The notes under the pieces were generated by a model. It saw nothing but the letters and a program-made list of their open reading frames with translations. It did not search any database and was not told the DNA's origin. Positions 25,443-37,657 of a stretch of DNA of 64,000 nucleotides are shown in pieces. This DNA is from DASSFG01 sp035550375. Its GTDB lineage: Bacteria; Planctomycetota; Planctomycetia; Pirellulales; JAICIG01. Every line of letters begins with the position of its first letter. The stretch's first letter is position 1. The translations under genes were made by a program, and so were the position numbers. Where the stretch lies: assembly GCA_035550375.1 (NCBI GenBank), contig DASZPH010000120.1:62001-126000 (forward strand), in the 5' to 3' direction.

Positions 25443-26396
25443 ATGTTGTCCGTCTCACGTCTGGCAAAGAACACCCGGGCATGGTCGTCGATCGCCACAG
25501 CAATCGCGCTCTTGGTCGCGTCGACGCTGGCGGCGCCGGCTTCGTCGGCGGCGGGACCACGAGCGCGCCGCGCGGCCAAAGCGGCTGCGAAGGTCGCGCC
25601 GCAGCTCGCGACCAACCCGTCCGACGCTTCAAGCCAGCCGACCCAGCCGGGCCAAGCCCGCCCTGACAGCATGTCGGGCCGACCGGGCAAGATGGGGCAG
25701 TACAATCCGCAAGACGAAACCGTCGACATGTTCGAAGCGATGGAGGCCGGGCAGATTGCAGTCCGGTTTATTCCCAAGGACTCGACGCAGGGCCGCATGT
25801 TCATCAAGAACAAGACCGATAAGCCCCTGAACGTGCGCCTGCCGGAGGCGTTTGCCGCGACGCAGGTGCTGGCACAGATGGGCATGGGCGGCATGGGCAT
25901 GGGCGGCATGGGCGCGGGGGGCGGCGGTGGACAAGGGATGGGTGGCGGGGGAGGCGGCGGCAACATGGGTGGCGGCGGTATGTTCAACGTGCCCGCCGAG
26001 AAGGAGGGTAACCTCAAGGTGCCATGCGTCTGCCTGGAGCACGGCAAAGCGGAGCCTCGGCCGCAAATGACCTACACCATCAAGCCGATCCAGTCGTTCA
26101 CCACCAAGCCCGGTGTGGCCCAGATGCTTAAGGAGTTGGGACACCATCGAATCGACCAGCGGTCCGCCCAGGCCGCGGCCTGGCACCTGAACAACGGCAT
26201 GACGTGGGAGCAACTTGCCAGCGAGACCATCGAGCGGGCGGACGGCAGCAGCTATCCGTATTTCGCGCCGCAGGAATTGCAGGCCGGCATGCAGATCGCC
26301 GAGGAGGCTTTGGCCGCCTCGAAAACGGACGACCAGGACCGGCAAGATAGCCCCAAGAAGCCGAGCCCCGGCGAAACTGCGGCCAACGGAAGATAA
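25443..26396 (+). CDS. Secreted planctomycete protein with Gly/Met tract, unknown function
   Basis: ATG 25443, after an AAGAAGAGGA stretch, starts a signal peptide (to about residue 35). Next comes a basic Ala/Arg/Lys-rich stretch. About residues 90-145 form a beta-like domain (DMFEAMEAGQIAVRFIPKDSTQGRMFIKNKTDKPLNVRLPEAFAA in part). A roughly 35-residue tract of Gly and Met follows (GMGGMGMGGMGAGGGGG), then a second beta-like part with VPCVCLEHGK and a helical end (RSAQAAAWHLNNGMTWEQLASE). I do not recognise a named family; the AAWHLNNGMTW element recurs in planctomycete secreted proteins in my memory. A related Gly/Met tract occurs in the protein at 28592. Confidence 0.6.
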   Translation: MLSVSRLAKNTRAWSSIATAIALLVASTLAAPASSAAGPRARRAAKAAAKVAPQLATNPSDASSQPTQPGQARPDSMSGRPGKMGQYNPQDETVDMFEAMEAGQIAVRFIPKDSTQGRMFIKNKTDKPLNVRLPEAFAATQVLAQMGMGGMGMGGMGAGGGGGQGMGGGGGGGNMGGGGMFNVPAEKEGNLKVPCVCLEHGKAEPRPQMTYTIKPIQSFTTKPGVAQMLKELGHHRIDQRSAQAAAWHLNNGMTWEQLASETIERADGSSYPYFAPQELQAGMQIAEEALAASKTDDQDRQDSPKKPSPGETAANGR

Positions 26397-26700
26397 GCCG
26401 TCGTCAAGGGCTCTTGCCCGCGCGGTTCTGCCACGTTGCAGCTTTACCGACGGAGTTTGCATTGCCCGTCGGTTCTTCGATGCCAGTTGGGTTGGCTTTC
26501 TCAGAGAGTCTCGACATCGGGTTAACCGCTATTCGAGAACTGGCGAGCAGGCGAGACGCCCGCACCGTGCCGGTTCTCGATTAGGCTCCCAAGCACTTCG
26601 CCCCAACCGTTGCTGGCGCGGCTTGACATCCGGTCGATTACACGCCTACGATTCGGAGGTGTGCAGGGCGGGCCCTTCCCTTTGTCTCGATCGATCGATC
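26397..26700. other. Intergenic region with a promoter
   Basis: These 304 bases contain the candidate promoter at 26623-26652 and a GAGAACTGGCGA / GGTTCTC pair around 26537-26580 that could form a hairpin. I see no gene. Confidence 0.4.
26623..26652 (+). promoter_or_regulatory. Candidate promoter of the terpenoid-toroid protein gene
   Basis: A perfect TTGACA (26623-26628) and TACGAT (26647-26652) are 18 bases apart, 48 bases before ATG 26701. Confidence 0.55.
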
Positions 26701-28443
26701 ATGACTACCACCTCTTTTTGCGTGCCGCGGCGTGAAGTCGTGCCGCCGGTCGTTCGGCCCTACGAATCAGGACGGCAGCTTGCCGCGCAGTTGCTTGCGA
26801 GACCGCGGAGGCTCCCGCTGGCGGTGGCTTGTGCCGCCGCCCTCTTTCTAACTCCGCGGCACGCCTCAGCGCTCACTCCAGAGAGTCCCGAGGTCAAGGA
26901 GGTCATCGCCAAGGGGGTCCGTTACCTGGAGGGGGTAACCAACACCGGTTACGACAACAAGAACCCCGGTGCCAAAGCGCTCGTCGCCATGTGCGTTCTC
27001 AAACACTACAAAGACGTGGCGAACAGCGAGGACGCGGGCCGCGATCATCCCAGGGTGGTTGAGGCTGTCGAAGCGATCCGCGACGGACTCAGAAGTGGCT
27101 TAGCCAAGCAGCAGATGATCTATAACACGGGTGTCTGCTTGCTCTTTCTTTTAGAGCTCGACCGTGTCGCCTACCGGCCAGAGATGGAACAACTGCTGGC
27201 TCTCCAGCTTACTAACCAGAAGGCAAACGGCAGCTTCGATTACGTCGACATTGCGGCGTACAACGGCGACATTTCGGTGAGTCAATACGGAGTGCTTGGG
27301 TTCTGGGCCTGCCAGATGGCACAGCTTCCCGTCCCAATCGAAAGCTGGGACCGGGTTGCCAACTGGTTGCTGCGTGTCCAAGATCCCGGCGGGGGATACG
27401 GATATAAGGCGACCGATCCGGGGAACTTCTCCAGAGTGTTGCAACCGGAAGTCAGGCTCAGCCTTTCGGCCGCCGGACTGGGAAGCGTTTGCATCTGCGC
27501 TGCCACGGTGTTGGGTCCTCCGGAGGACAAGGAAAAGGAAACGGGGCCGCCGCAACTCAAACGGGTCGAGTCGTCGGTTCGCGTGGCTCTCCCCCGCAGC
27601 AAGAACATCAGCATGGAGCGTGTCAACGACGTGTTGGCTCTTGGAAAGGGCTACTTCGCCAAGAACTACACGAGCGACTATAAAATGGACCCCATCGTTC
27701 ACATCCACTACTACATGTATGCGATGGAGCGCTACAAAAGCTTTCTGGCGGAACTGCAGCCGAACGAGAAGAACGACAACCAATGGTACGACGACGGATA
27801 CGCCATGCTGGCGAAAACCCAGCTCTCCGAGGGTTGCTGGCACTCCCCCGGCAATCAGGTCATCGATACGTGTTTTGCCGTGCTGTTCTTGATGCGTTCG
27901 ACAAAGAAGATCATCGAGCGGGCCAAGACATTTGGCGGCGGATTGCTGGTCGGCGGACGGGGCCTGCCGGAGAATTCGGCTGACATCCTCATCGCGCCGG
28001 GCGGCATTCGGACGAAACCGCTGAAGGGACCGGCGATGGAACTGCTGCAAAAGCTGGCCCCGGATGATCCCCACATGGAGGAAGTGCTCAGCGGGCTCGA
28101 GGGTCAAAGCCTCGTCCAAGAGGGAGACCGGATGAACGACGTCCAGAAACGGCTGCACCACATGATGGAGCAGGCGAAGACGCCCGAGTCGAAAGCGGCG
28201 GCCCTGAAGTTGATCGGCCGCACCCGCAACCTGGACGAGGTCCCGATCTTGATCGAAGCCTTGAAAGATCCCGACGCGACGGTCTTTCTCGCCGCCAACG
28301 ATGCGTTGAGATTTCTGGCTCGCAAGTTCGGCGACGCGGGCTATTACGGAGGCACCGACGAAAAGGGGCGCAAGCATGCCAGGGAGAAATGGATCGCCTG
28401 GTACCGCGAAGTCCGTCCCGATGCCGAGTTCGACGTAGATTGA
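26701..28443 (+). CDS. Secreted prenyltransferase/squalene-cyclase-like repeat protein with HEAT-like C-terminus
   Basis: I start at ATG 26701 because it precedes a signal-type segment ending ALTPESPEV; the frame opens earlier inside the neighbouring gene. The 580-residue protein has alpha/alpha-toroid repeats with the QxxxGSF/GG.Y signature (LQLTNQKANGSFDYVDIAAYNGD, LLRVQDPGGGYGYKATDP, LAKTQLSEGCWHSPGNQ). About residues 490-560 are two HEAT-type repeats (AAALKLIGRTRNLDEVPILIEALKDPDATVFLAANDALRFL in part). The catalytic DxDD of squalene-hopene cyclases is not visible, so this is probably a binding protein and not a cyclase. Similar proteins are abundant in planctomycetes with no known role. 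Confidence 0.75.
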   Translation: MTTTSFCVPRREVVPPVVRPYESGRQLAAQLLARPRRLPLAVACAAALFLTPRHASALTPESPEVKEVIAKGVRYLEGVTNTGYDNKNPGAKALVAMCVLKHYKDVANSEDAGRDHPRVVEAVEAIRDGLRSGLAKQQMIYNTGVCLLFLLELDRVAYRPEMEQLLALQLTNQKANGSFDYVDIAAYNGDISVSQYGVLGFWACQMAQLPVPIESWDRVANWLLRVQDPGGGYGYKATDPGNFSRVLQPEVRLSLSAAGLGSVCICAATVLGPPEDKEKETGPPQLKRVESSVRVALPRSKNISMERVNDVLALGKGYFAKNYTSDYKMDPIVHIHYYMYAMERYKSFLAELQPNEKNDNQWYDDGYAMLAKTQLSEGCWHSPGNQVIDTCFAVLFLMRSTKKIIERAKTFGGGLLVGGRGLPENSADILIAPGGIRTKPLKGPAMELLQKLAPDDPHMEEVLSGLEGQSLVQEGDRMNDVQKRLHHMMEQAKTPESKAAALKLIGRTRNLDEVPILIEALKDPDATVFLAANDALRFLARKFGDAGYYGGTDEKGRKHAREKWIAWYREVRPDAEFDVD

Positions 28444-28591
28444 CTTTCTCGCCCTCAACGCCGGCGGACAAATCAGGAACAGAGAAGGGCACCGCCAGGT
28501 AAGAGTCCCACGAGAACCGGCTGGCAGCCGGCGCCGGTTCTTGGATGGGCACCCAATTAAGTCCCTCCTTCCCTTTACAACGGAGCCCACT

Positions 28592-29404
28592 ATGTCCGAT
28601 GCCTCGACGAACGCCCCCCGTCAAAACGCCGCGCAAAAGCCGCTTCCCCCCTGGATCACGTCAGGCGTCCTAGGGCTGGCGCTGGGTGGCGGCGCTTGTT
28701 TTGCAGCCATGTACTACCACTACGCGCCAGTTCCGGCGACGAACTACCAGGGCCCCTACGGAGGCGACGCGGCGGCGGGCGGATCGCCTCCTGGCGGAGC
28801 AGGCGGGGCCCCGACGGCGGGAGGAGGCGGGGGAATGCCCGGCGGCATGATGGGAGGCGGAATGATGGGCGGGGGCATGGGCGGAGGAATGATGGGGGGC
28901 GGTGGCATGGGAGGCGGCGGTGGGGGCGGCGGCGCTCGCGGCAAGCGCAACCTTACCTCGATCGTCGGAAAGCTCGACCTGGCGAGCAAGGGGATTTCGT
29001 TTCGGCTGGACGAGGAGCAATCAGCCAAGCTGGCCGAGCAACTGGCCAAGCTGGAAGAGGGGGAGAAAATGACGCAGGAAGAAGCTCAAGAGCGAGCCGA
29101 TGCGATCGAGGCCCTTCTCACGGACGAGCAAAAGGAGACGTTGGCACAGTTCGAAGTGCCTCGCGGCAGCGGCGGCGGCGGTGGTGGTGGCGGTGGTAGC
29201 ACCGGAGGACCGGCTGGCGGAGGAGGCGGTGCGCCGCGCGTGCCGGGAATGGGTGGCAACCCCAGCAGTTCCGAAGACGACGACAATCCGTTCCAACAAG
29301 AGACGAATCAATCTCGCCTCCACTCACTTCGGGATCGCTTGAACAGCGCGGCCCCCGAAAAAGGCCTCGAGACGTCAGAAACGAAAGAAGCCGGCGACCA
29401 GTGA
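28592..29404 (+). CDS. Membrane-anchored Gly/Met-rich protein with helical sensor-like segment
   Basis: From ATG 28592 (CGGAG upstream) the 270-residue protein has one membrane helix (SGVLGLALGGGACFAAMYYH, about residues 25-44). A long Gly/Met/Pro tract follows (GGMMGGGMMGGGMGGGMMGG), then a helical domain (LTSIVGKLDLASKGISFRLDEEQSAKLAEQLAKLEE and ALLTDEQKETLAQF), whose LTDEQ pattern resembles the LTxxQ motif of Spy/CpxP-like proteins. A second Gly tract and a polar tail end the protein. It follows the toroid protein by 148 bases, and the Gly/Met tract echoes the gene at 25443. Function unknown; interaction through the Met-rich tract is speculative. Confidence 0.6.
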   Translation: MSDASTNAPRQNAAQKPLPPWITSGVLGLALGGGACFAAMYYHYAPVPATNYQGPYGGDAAAGGSPPGGAGGAPTAGGGGGMPGGMMGGGMMGGGMGGGMMGGGGMGGGGGGGGARGKRNLTSIVGKLDLASKGISFRLDEEQSAKLAEQLAKLEEGEKMTQEEAQERADAIEALLTDEQKETLAQFEVPRGSGGGGGGGGGSTGGPAGGGGGAPRVPGMGGNPSSSEDDDNPFQQETNQSRLHSLRDRLNSAAPEKGLETSETKEAGDQ

Positions 29405-29429
29405 TCCCACGGCTGGTCCGCGTGTACCG

Positions 29430-30821
<1,392 letters not shown>

Positions 30822-31238
30822 GCCGCCAGTATATACGCTGCGGTCCGTTGCGACAGGAGGGCCGATCGAGCTCGGGCTGTTCAGATGGCCGGGGAACTGG
30901 CTGCTTTCTTGCAACGAGCTTGTGGAAAGGTAGTGTTCGTCGAACCAAGTTGGGCGAGCCACGAGCAAACCACATGCCCGAAGCCGCGAACGGCTCTCGC
31001 GAATCGAGCGCGCTCAGTGAACCTCACCGTTCCGGGTGGAGGAGGCGGAAAACGGTCGTTAGAATCTGAGGACGCCTTCTTGCTTGCAAATTGACATCCG
31101 AAAGCACCTCATGAGCGTCGTTCCAACCGACGGAGATGAAAGGGTGGCCTGGCCCCATCGCGCCCACGATGTTTACGCGGGTACGGGCGGTTTGCGGCGC
31201 GGTTTCCCTGCGTTTCTCTCGCAGCAGTAGGTTCTCTT
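30822..31238. other. Divergent region between asnS and the NtrC-type gene
   Basis: The 417 bases contain a minus-strand TATACT at 30828-30833 close to the asnS start and a plus-strand TTGACA at 31090-31095 without a good partner. No sigma-54 (GG-N10-GC) site was recognised and no gene is seen. Confidence 0.35.
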
Positions 31239-32609
<1,371 letters not shown>

Positions 32610-32749
32610 AACTCGCTTTTCTTTTGACGGCGTCTCTCTGTCAACTCCGGAGCGTTCGACTTCGACTTACATCGTGTTTACCTTTTAGCCGGGAGCCAAC
32701 GGCGACCGCGAGGTTGGCACCGCGAATGGGGCGAGCGGTATTTTCGGAA

Positions 32750-33142
32750 CTAGCTCTGGCCCACAAGCTGCAAGAGCAGCCGCATCAGTTCCTGGCGGAA
32801 CGCAGGTTTGTTCAGATGGTAATCGATGCCGGCCTCGACGGAGCGGATCCGGTCTTCTTGACTGCGAAATGCCGTGATGGCGATCAGCACCGGGTGCACG
32901 GGTTCTAACTGCTGGCGCAACCGTCGCGCAAATTCCCACCCGTCCATATCGGGCAGTCCAATATCGAGGAGGACGATTTGCGGCACGAACTCCAGCGCCG
33001 TCTCCATGCCTTGGCTCGCGGTTGCCGCGGTGCGCACGTCGCAACCGAGCAGACGCGCATACCGCGACAGAAAATCCGCCGTGTCCGGATGGTCCTCGAC
33101 CACGAGGACGCGCGGCCCCGGTGACGCCGATACGTCCGTCAT
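32750..33142 (-). CDS. Stand-alone receiver-domain response regulator
   Basis: ATG 33142 gives a 130-residue single receiver: E16-D17 acidic pair, D60 in VLLDIGLPDMDGWE, T90 in LIAITAFRS, and K112 in LNKPAF. There is no output domain, as in CheY/Spo0F-type proteins. The open frame extends to 33289, but those residues lack any pattern. Ends 140 bases from the convergent NtrC-type gene; a partnership is possible, but nothing shows it. Confidence 0.85.
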   Translation of the reverse strand: MTDVSASPGPRVLVVEDHPDTADFLSRYARLLGCDVRTAATASQGMETALEFVPQIVLLDIGLPDMDGWEFARRLRQQLEPVHPVLIAITAFRSQEDRIRSVEAGIDYHLNKPAFRQELMRLLLQLVGQS

Positions 33143-33533
33143 CAATTTGAGTTTGGCTGCAACTTGGAGGGAACCATGAACGGTGGGCGGGCTGGCTGTC
33201 CGTGTTTCGGAGGGGGTCTCCGGGTCCAGGGTATGAGATCGGACAACGCCTGGATTGACCCGTAGTTTGATTTGCGTCCCACGTCGCACACTTCACCGGT
33301 AGTGTGCCCGTCGCCGCCGGTTACGGGCTTCTGCAACACGGTGTGCAGCCACCTGGAACCCACCCATCAAAGCAATTGTCGCGCCACGACAATCGGCTGC
33401 AATGGGCACTTTGATGTAAGCCCCTTTCGCACAACGGAGAGAGGGCCGAGAAAAAATCTCCAGAGCCCGCACGAGTGCGACAGAGCGTCGCAGCAATCGC
33501 ACGTCGACCGCGACACATCGTCGCGGTATTCTC
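33143..33533. other. Intergenic region upstream of the lone receiver
   Basis: These 391 bases lie between the end of trxB and the receiver gene. The hairpin ATTGTCG-CGCCA-CGACAAT at 33375-33393 is the only clear structure; it has no T-tract on either strand and is a possible regulator site. No credible gene is seen. Confidence 0.4.
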
Positions 33534-34580
33534 CTAGTGGGCCTGATGTGCCAGCCAGCGCTCGGCGTCGAGCGCGGCCATGCAGCCGCTGCCGGCGGCC
33601 GTAATCGCCTGGCGATAGTAGTCGTCGGCCACGTCGCCGGCGGCAAACACCCCCTCGACGCTCGTGTTGGTGCGGAAGGGAACCGTCCACTTGATGTACT
33701 TCTTCGGCGTCAGATCGAGCTTCCCTTCCAGGAAGCGCGTGTTGGGCGTGTGGCCGATCGCCAGAAACATGCCGGAAGCCGGGACTTCGCGGGTCGAGTT
33801 CTTGACGACGTCGCGCAGCCGCACGCCGGTGACGCCCTCGCGCTGGTTGCCCAGCACCTCGTCAACGACGCTGTTCCATTCCATGTCGATCTTGGCGTCG
33901 CTGAGCACGCGTTCGGCCATGATCTTCGAGGCCCGCAACTCGTCGCGGCGGTGCACCATGTGAATCTTGCTGGCGAATTTTGAAAGGTAGCTCGCCTCTT
34001 CGCAGGCCGAGTCTCCCCCGCCCACGACGACCAGCGGCTTGTTGCGGAAACGGGGCAGCGCACCATCGCATACGGCACAGGCGCTGACGCCGAAGTTCTT
34101 GTACTTGTCTTCGCTGGGCATACCCAGATAGTTGGCCCGCGCGCCCGTGGCGATGATCACGGCCTCCGCTTCGACCGGCTCGCCGCCGGCCGGGAAGAGC
34201 TTGAACGGCCGCTTGGAGAAATCGACTTCGACAATGTCGTCCGTGATGATCCGCGTGCCGAAATTCTTGGCTTGCTGGCGCATCAACTCCATCAGTTCCG
34301 GGCCGCTCACGCCCTGCTTCGTGTGGGGCGCCATGAGTTGCCGCTGCCCCTTCTCGATGGAGTTATCGAGGTACGATTCGAGGTCGCCGTGGGGAAAGCC
34401 CGGGTAGTTCTCCACCTCCGTTGTGAGCGCCAGTTGTCCTAGCGGCAGTGTGCCGGCGATCCGGTTCTCCTCGGTGATCGCCCCCTCGAACACCAGCGGT
34501 GCCAGCGAGGCCCGCGCCGTATAAATGGCGGCAGCCCACCCCGCCGGCCCGCTCCCCACGATGACCACTTTCTCGGCCAA
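33534..34580 (-). CDS. trxB: Thioredoxin-disulfide reductase
   Basis: The 348-residue flavoprotein has the FAD-binding GSGPAGWAAAIYTARA (residues 9-24), the redox disulfide C168-A-V-C171-D, the NADPH-binding VVVGGGDSACEEA (residues 185-197), and the C-terminal GVFAAGDVADDYYRQAITAAGSGCMAALDAE. CAVCDG is the variant of the usual CATCDG. It reduces thioredoxin with NADPH. Thioredoxin itself is not adjacent. The frame is complete, with no extension. Confidence 0.95.
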   Translation of the reverse strand: MAEKVVIVGSGPAGWAAAIYTARASLAPLVFEGAITEENRIAGTLPLGQLALTTEVENYPGFPHGDLESYLDNSIEKGQRQLMAPHTKQGVSGPELMELMRQQAKNFGTRIITDDIVEVDFSKRPFKLFPAGGEPVEAEAVIIATGARANYLGMPSEDKYKNFGVSACAVCDGALPRFRNKPLVVVGGGDSACEEASYLSKFASKIHMVHRRDELRASKIMAERVLSDAKIDMEWNSVVDEVLGNQREGVTGVRLRDVVKNSTREVPASGMFLAIGHTPNTRFLEGKLDLTPKKYIKWTVPFRTNTSVEGVFAAGDVADDYYRQAITAAGSGCMAALDAERWLAHQAH

Positions 34581-34751
34581 TTTGGCAATCTCCCTTTTTT
34601 CGCTATGACGCCGCCCTCAGCGGCGCCGGCACTTCGTGAGCGTTCTACCTGAATCTCCGCCGACATTATAGGTGCGGCGGCTACTGCGCCTACCACGTTC
34701 GGCTTGCCGGAAACAACTGCTAAGGCATATTCTTCTTGTAGGAGAAAAACC

Positions 34752-36278
34752 ATGTCGCAAGCAGTGGCAAGCGGAGTCTGGACCGGGCAACACTTCGTCG
34801 ACGGCCGATGGCTGCCGCTCATGGGGGAGCGATTCGAAAGCTTGAATCCGGCACGCGCCGACGAAGTTCTCGGCCACTATCCCCGCGGCACGGCCGCCGA
34901 CGTCGATCAGGCCGTTACCGCGGCCCGCGCCGCCTTTGACCCCTGGCGACGCCAGAGCCGGGTGAAACGGGGGGAATTGTTTCTTCGGCTGGCCGAACTG
35001 ATCGATCGCCAAACCGACGAGTTGGCCCGCGTGCTCGCCTCGGAGAGCGGCAAGGTTTTCGACGAAGCCCGCGCCGAGGTGGTCGAGGGGCTGCACATGG
35101 TGCAGTACGTCTTCGGCACGGCCCGTCAGCCCAGCGGCCAGGTGATCGACTCCGAAATCGAAGCCAAAGACCTTTATGTCCGCCGCAAGCCGCGCGGCGT
35201 CGTCGCGGTGATCACCCCCTGGAATTTTCCCTTCGCCGTCCCCCTGTGGATGCTCGCCCCGAGCCTTCTAGAGGGAAACACCGCGGTCTTTAAGCCGTCG
35301 GAAGAGACGCCCGAAATCGGCCAGCGCTTGGTGCGGCTGTTTGAGGACGCCGGCTTTCCGAGCGGGGTGATCAATCTGGTGCACGGCCTGGGTGAAGAGG
35401 CGGGCGACGCGCTGGCCCGGCACCAGCAGGTCGACGTGGTTTGTTTCACGGGCAGTTATGAGGTCGGCTCGCATATTCGCAAGGTGGCCGCTGAGCACCC
35501 GCACAAGAGCTGCGCGCTGGAGATGGGTTCCAAGAGCGCGGTGATCGTCTGTGAAGACGCCTCGCTCGACCTGGCCGTGAACGCCGCCGTTCTCAGCGCC
35601 TTCAAGACGACCGGGCAGCGCTGCGTGTCGGCGGGGCGCGTGCTGGTGCACCAGCGCCGCTACGACGAATTCGCCGCCGGCCTGGTCGAGCGGGCGCGGC
35701 AAATTTGCTTCGCCGACCCGTTTGCGCCGGGCGCCTTCGCCGGACCGCTCATCAACCAGCGGGCCGTCGAAAAGGTGGCCTACTACAATAACCTGGCCCG
35801 GCAGGAGGGAGCGGAGGTTCTGCTCGACGGCGGACGGATGATGGACGGCGAGCATCGGGCGGGCCATTTCATGTCGCCTTTCGTCTACCGGCAGACCTAC
35901 CGGCCCGAGGCGCGGACGATCCACGAGGAAGTGTTCGGCCCCCATCTGGCGATCGTCCCGTTCGCCAGCGATGAGGAGGCAATCCACATTTACAACGACA
36001 CGCCCTACGGCCTTTCGATGGCCGTGATCACCGAAGACTACCGCCGCTGGCGGCTTTACCGCGACGAGTGCGACTACGGCATGGGCTACGTCAACCTGCC
36101 GTGCATCGGCGCCGAGGTCCATCTGCCGTTTGGCGGCGTGAAGCGCAGCGGCAACGGGCAGCCCTCGGCGGCCGCGCTGGTCGACGCGGTGACGCATCGC
36201 GTGGCCTTCACCGTCAACCACGCTCGCACCATCACGATGGCGCAGGGCATGAGCGCACGGGTGCCCGAATCAAAGTGA
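34752..36278 (+). CDS. Aldehyde dehydrogenase (NAD(P)+)
   Basis: TAGGAGAAAAACC precedes ATG 34752; the product has 508 residues. Signatures are the NAD-binding PWNFPFAVPLWMLAPSLLEGNTAVFKPSEETP, the glutamate in LEMGSKSAVIVCEDA, and the catalytic Cys in FKTTGQRCVSAGRV. EEVFGPHLAIVPF is the conserved C-terminal motif. It is close to the aldehyde dehydrogenases that oxidise amino-aldehydes (2-aminoadipic semialdehyde, pyrroline carboxylate), and the next gene is a class III aminotransferase that could supply such a substrate. The exact substrate cannot be read. Confidence 0.85.
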   Translation: MSQAVASGVWTGQHFVDGRWLPLMGERFESLNPARADEVLGHYPRGTAADVDQAVTAARAAFDPWRRQSRVKRGELFLRLAELIDRQTDELARVLASESGKVFDEARAEVVEGLHMVQYVFGTARQPSGQVIDSEIEAKDLYVRRKPRGVVAVITPWNFPFAVPLWMLAPSLLEGNTAVFKPSEETPEIGQRLVRLFEDAGFPSGVINLVHGLGEEAGDALARHQQVDVVCFTGSYEVGSHIRKVAAEHPHKSCALEMGSKSAVIVCEDASLDLAVNAAVLSAFKTTGQRCVSAGRVLVHQRRYDEFAAGLVERARQICFADPFAPGAFAGPLINQRAVEKVAYYNNLARQEGAEVLLDGGRMMDGEHRAGHFMSPFVYRQTYRPEARTIHEEVFGPHLAIVPFASDEEAIHIYNDTPYGLSMAVITEDYRRWRLYRDECDYGMGYVNLPCIGAEVHLPFGGVKRSGNGQPSAAALVDAVTHRVAFTVNHARTITMAQGMSARVPESK

Positions 36279-36304
36279 CCGCCAACGCAAAGGGTAACAC
36301 GAGT

Positions 36305-37618
36305 ATGGACGCTCCCCGTCTTCTCACTTCGCTGCCGGGTCCCAAAGCGGCCCACTGGATCGCCCGCGACGAGCGGGTGATCTCGCCTTCGTACACGCGC
36401 GGCTATCCCCTGGTCGCGGCCCGCGGTTGGGGCTGCGTGCTGGAAGACGTCGACGGAAACCTGTTTCTCGACTTCACCGCCGGCATCGCGGTCAACGCCA
36501 CGGGCCATTCGCACCCGGAGGTCGTGGGGGCGATCGCCGACCAGGCCGAGAAGCTGATCCACATGTCGGGCACCGACTTCTACTACGGTCCGGAAATCGA
36601 GCTTGCCGAAAGGCTGGCGGCGCTGGCCCCCGGCAGCGATCCGAAGAAGGTCTTTTTCGCCAACAGCGGGGCGGAAACAATCGAAGCGGCCCTCAAGCTG
36701 GCCCGGCATCACACCGGGCGGCAGCGCGTCATCTCGTGCTACGGGGCTTTTCACGGACGGACCTACGGGGCGATGTCGCTCGGCGGCTCGAAAGCCCTGC
36801 ACCAGCAAGGGTTTGGCCCCTTGCTCTCGGGAGTGCAGCGGATCCATTTCGACTGTCCGGTCGAGGAGATCGAAGAGCTGTTCGCCACCGTTTGCCCGCC
36901 GGACGAGGTCGCGGCCATCTTCGTCGAGCCGATCCAGGGGGAAGGGGGCTACCGCGTTCCGTCCCCTGGTTTCTTGCCCATGCTGCGATCGGTCTGCGAT
37001 CGGCATGGAATTCTGCTGGTGGCCGACGAGGTGCAGTCGGGCATGGGCAGAACGGGCAAGATGTTCGCCATCGAGCATTTTGGCGTCGTGCCCGACATGG
37101 TCTGTCTGGCCAAGGGGATCGCCAGCGGTTTGCCGCTGGGAGCGCTCATCACGCGGGCCAGTATCATGGACTGGCCGCCGGGAAGCCACGCTTCGACGTT
37201 CGGCGGTAACCCGGTGAGCTGCCGGGCCGCGCTGGCGACGTTCGATCTGATCGAGCGGGAGTACATGGCCAACGCCGTCGAACGAGGCGAGCAACTCGGC
37301 GCGGGGCTGGCCGCCCTGGCCGAATCGTGCCCCGTTCTGGCCAACCCGCGGGGTCTCGGTTTGATGCGGGCCATCGACGTGGTGGACGGCAACGGGGCCG
37401 ATCCGCACCTTCGCCACGCCCTGCTTGACGCGGCCTTCCAGCGGGGGCTGCTCCTCTTAGGGTGCGGCCGGTCGGGCATTCGTTTTTGCCCGGCCTTGTG
37501 CGTGAGCGCCAAACAGGTTACCACTGCTTTGTCGGTTCTCGGCGAGGTTGCCGCGGCTCATGTGGGTGCCGCGCCCGGTCAGCCGATCGAAGGGGACGTC
37601 TTCGACGACGCGATGTAA
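36305..37618 (+). CDS. Class III (PLP-dependent) omega-aminotransferase
   Basis: The 437-residue enzyme starts at ATG 36305, after the frame's longer stretch inside the previous gene. It has FFANSGAETIEAALKLARHHTGR, FHGRTYGAMSLGGSK, EPIQGEGGY, VADEVQSGMGRTGKM (PLP-binding Asp) and LAKGIASGLPLGALI with the PLP-binding Lys. The family includes 4-aminobutyrate, lysine-6- and ornithine aminotransferases, transferring an omega-amino group to 2-oxoglutarate. Together with the upstream aldehyde dehydrogenase (26-base gap) it can convert an omega-amino acid to a dicarboxylate; the true substrate is inferred, not shown. Confidence 0.88.
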   Translation: MDAPRLLTSLPGPKAAHWIARDERVISPSYTRGYPLVAARGWGCVLEDVDGNLFLDFTAGIAVNATGHSHPEVVGAIADQAEKLIHMSGTDFYYGPEIELAERLAALAPGSDPKKVFFANSGAETIEAALKLARHHTGRQRVISCYGAFHGRTYGAMSLGGSKALHQQGFGPLLSGVQRIHFDCPVEEIEELFATVCPPDEVAAIFVEPIQGEGGYRVPSPGFLPMLRSVCDRHGILLVADEVQSGMGRTGKMFAIEHFGVVPDMVCLAKGIASGLPLGALITRASIMDWPPGSHASTFGGNPVSCRAALATFDLIEREYMANAVERGEQLGAGLAALAESCPVLANPRGLGLMRAIDVVDGNGADPHLRHALLDAAFQRGLLLLGCGRSGIRFCPALCVSAKQVTTALSVLGEVAAAHVGAAPGQPIEGDVFDDAM

Positions 37619-37657
37619 CCTGTTTTTCGACGCCGAAGAGCGGCTCCCGGGAGACCT

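Noticed and set aside
31090..31095. TTGACA before the NtrC-type gene
   Set aside because: No acceptable -10 box 16-18 bases downstream, so it is not listed as a promoter.
36086..37417. Minus-strand 443-codon open frame opposite the aminotransferase
   Set aside because: The plus strand has complete PLP-enzyme motifs; the minus frame is His/Arg/Asp-rich shadow.
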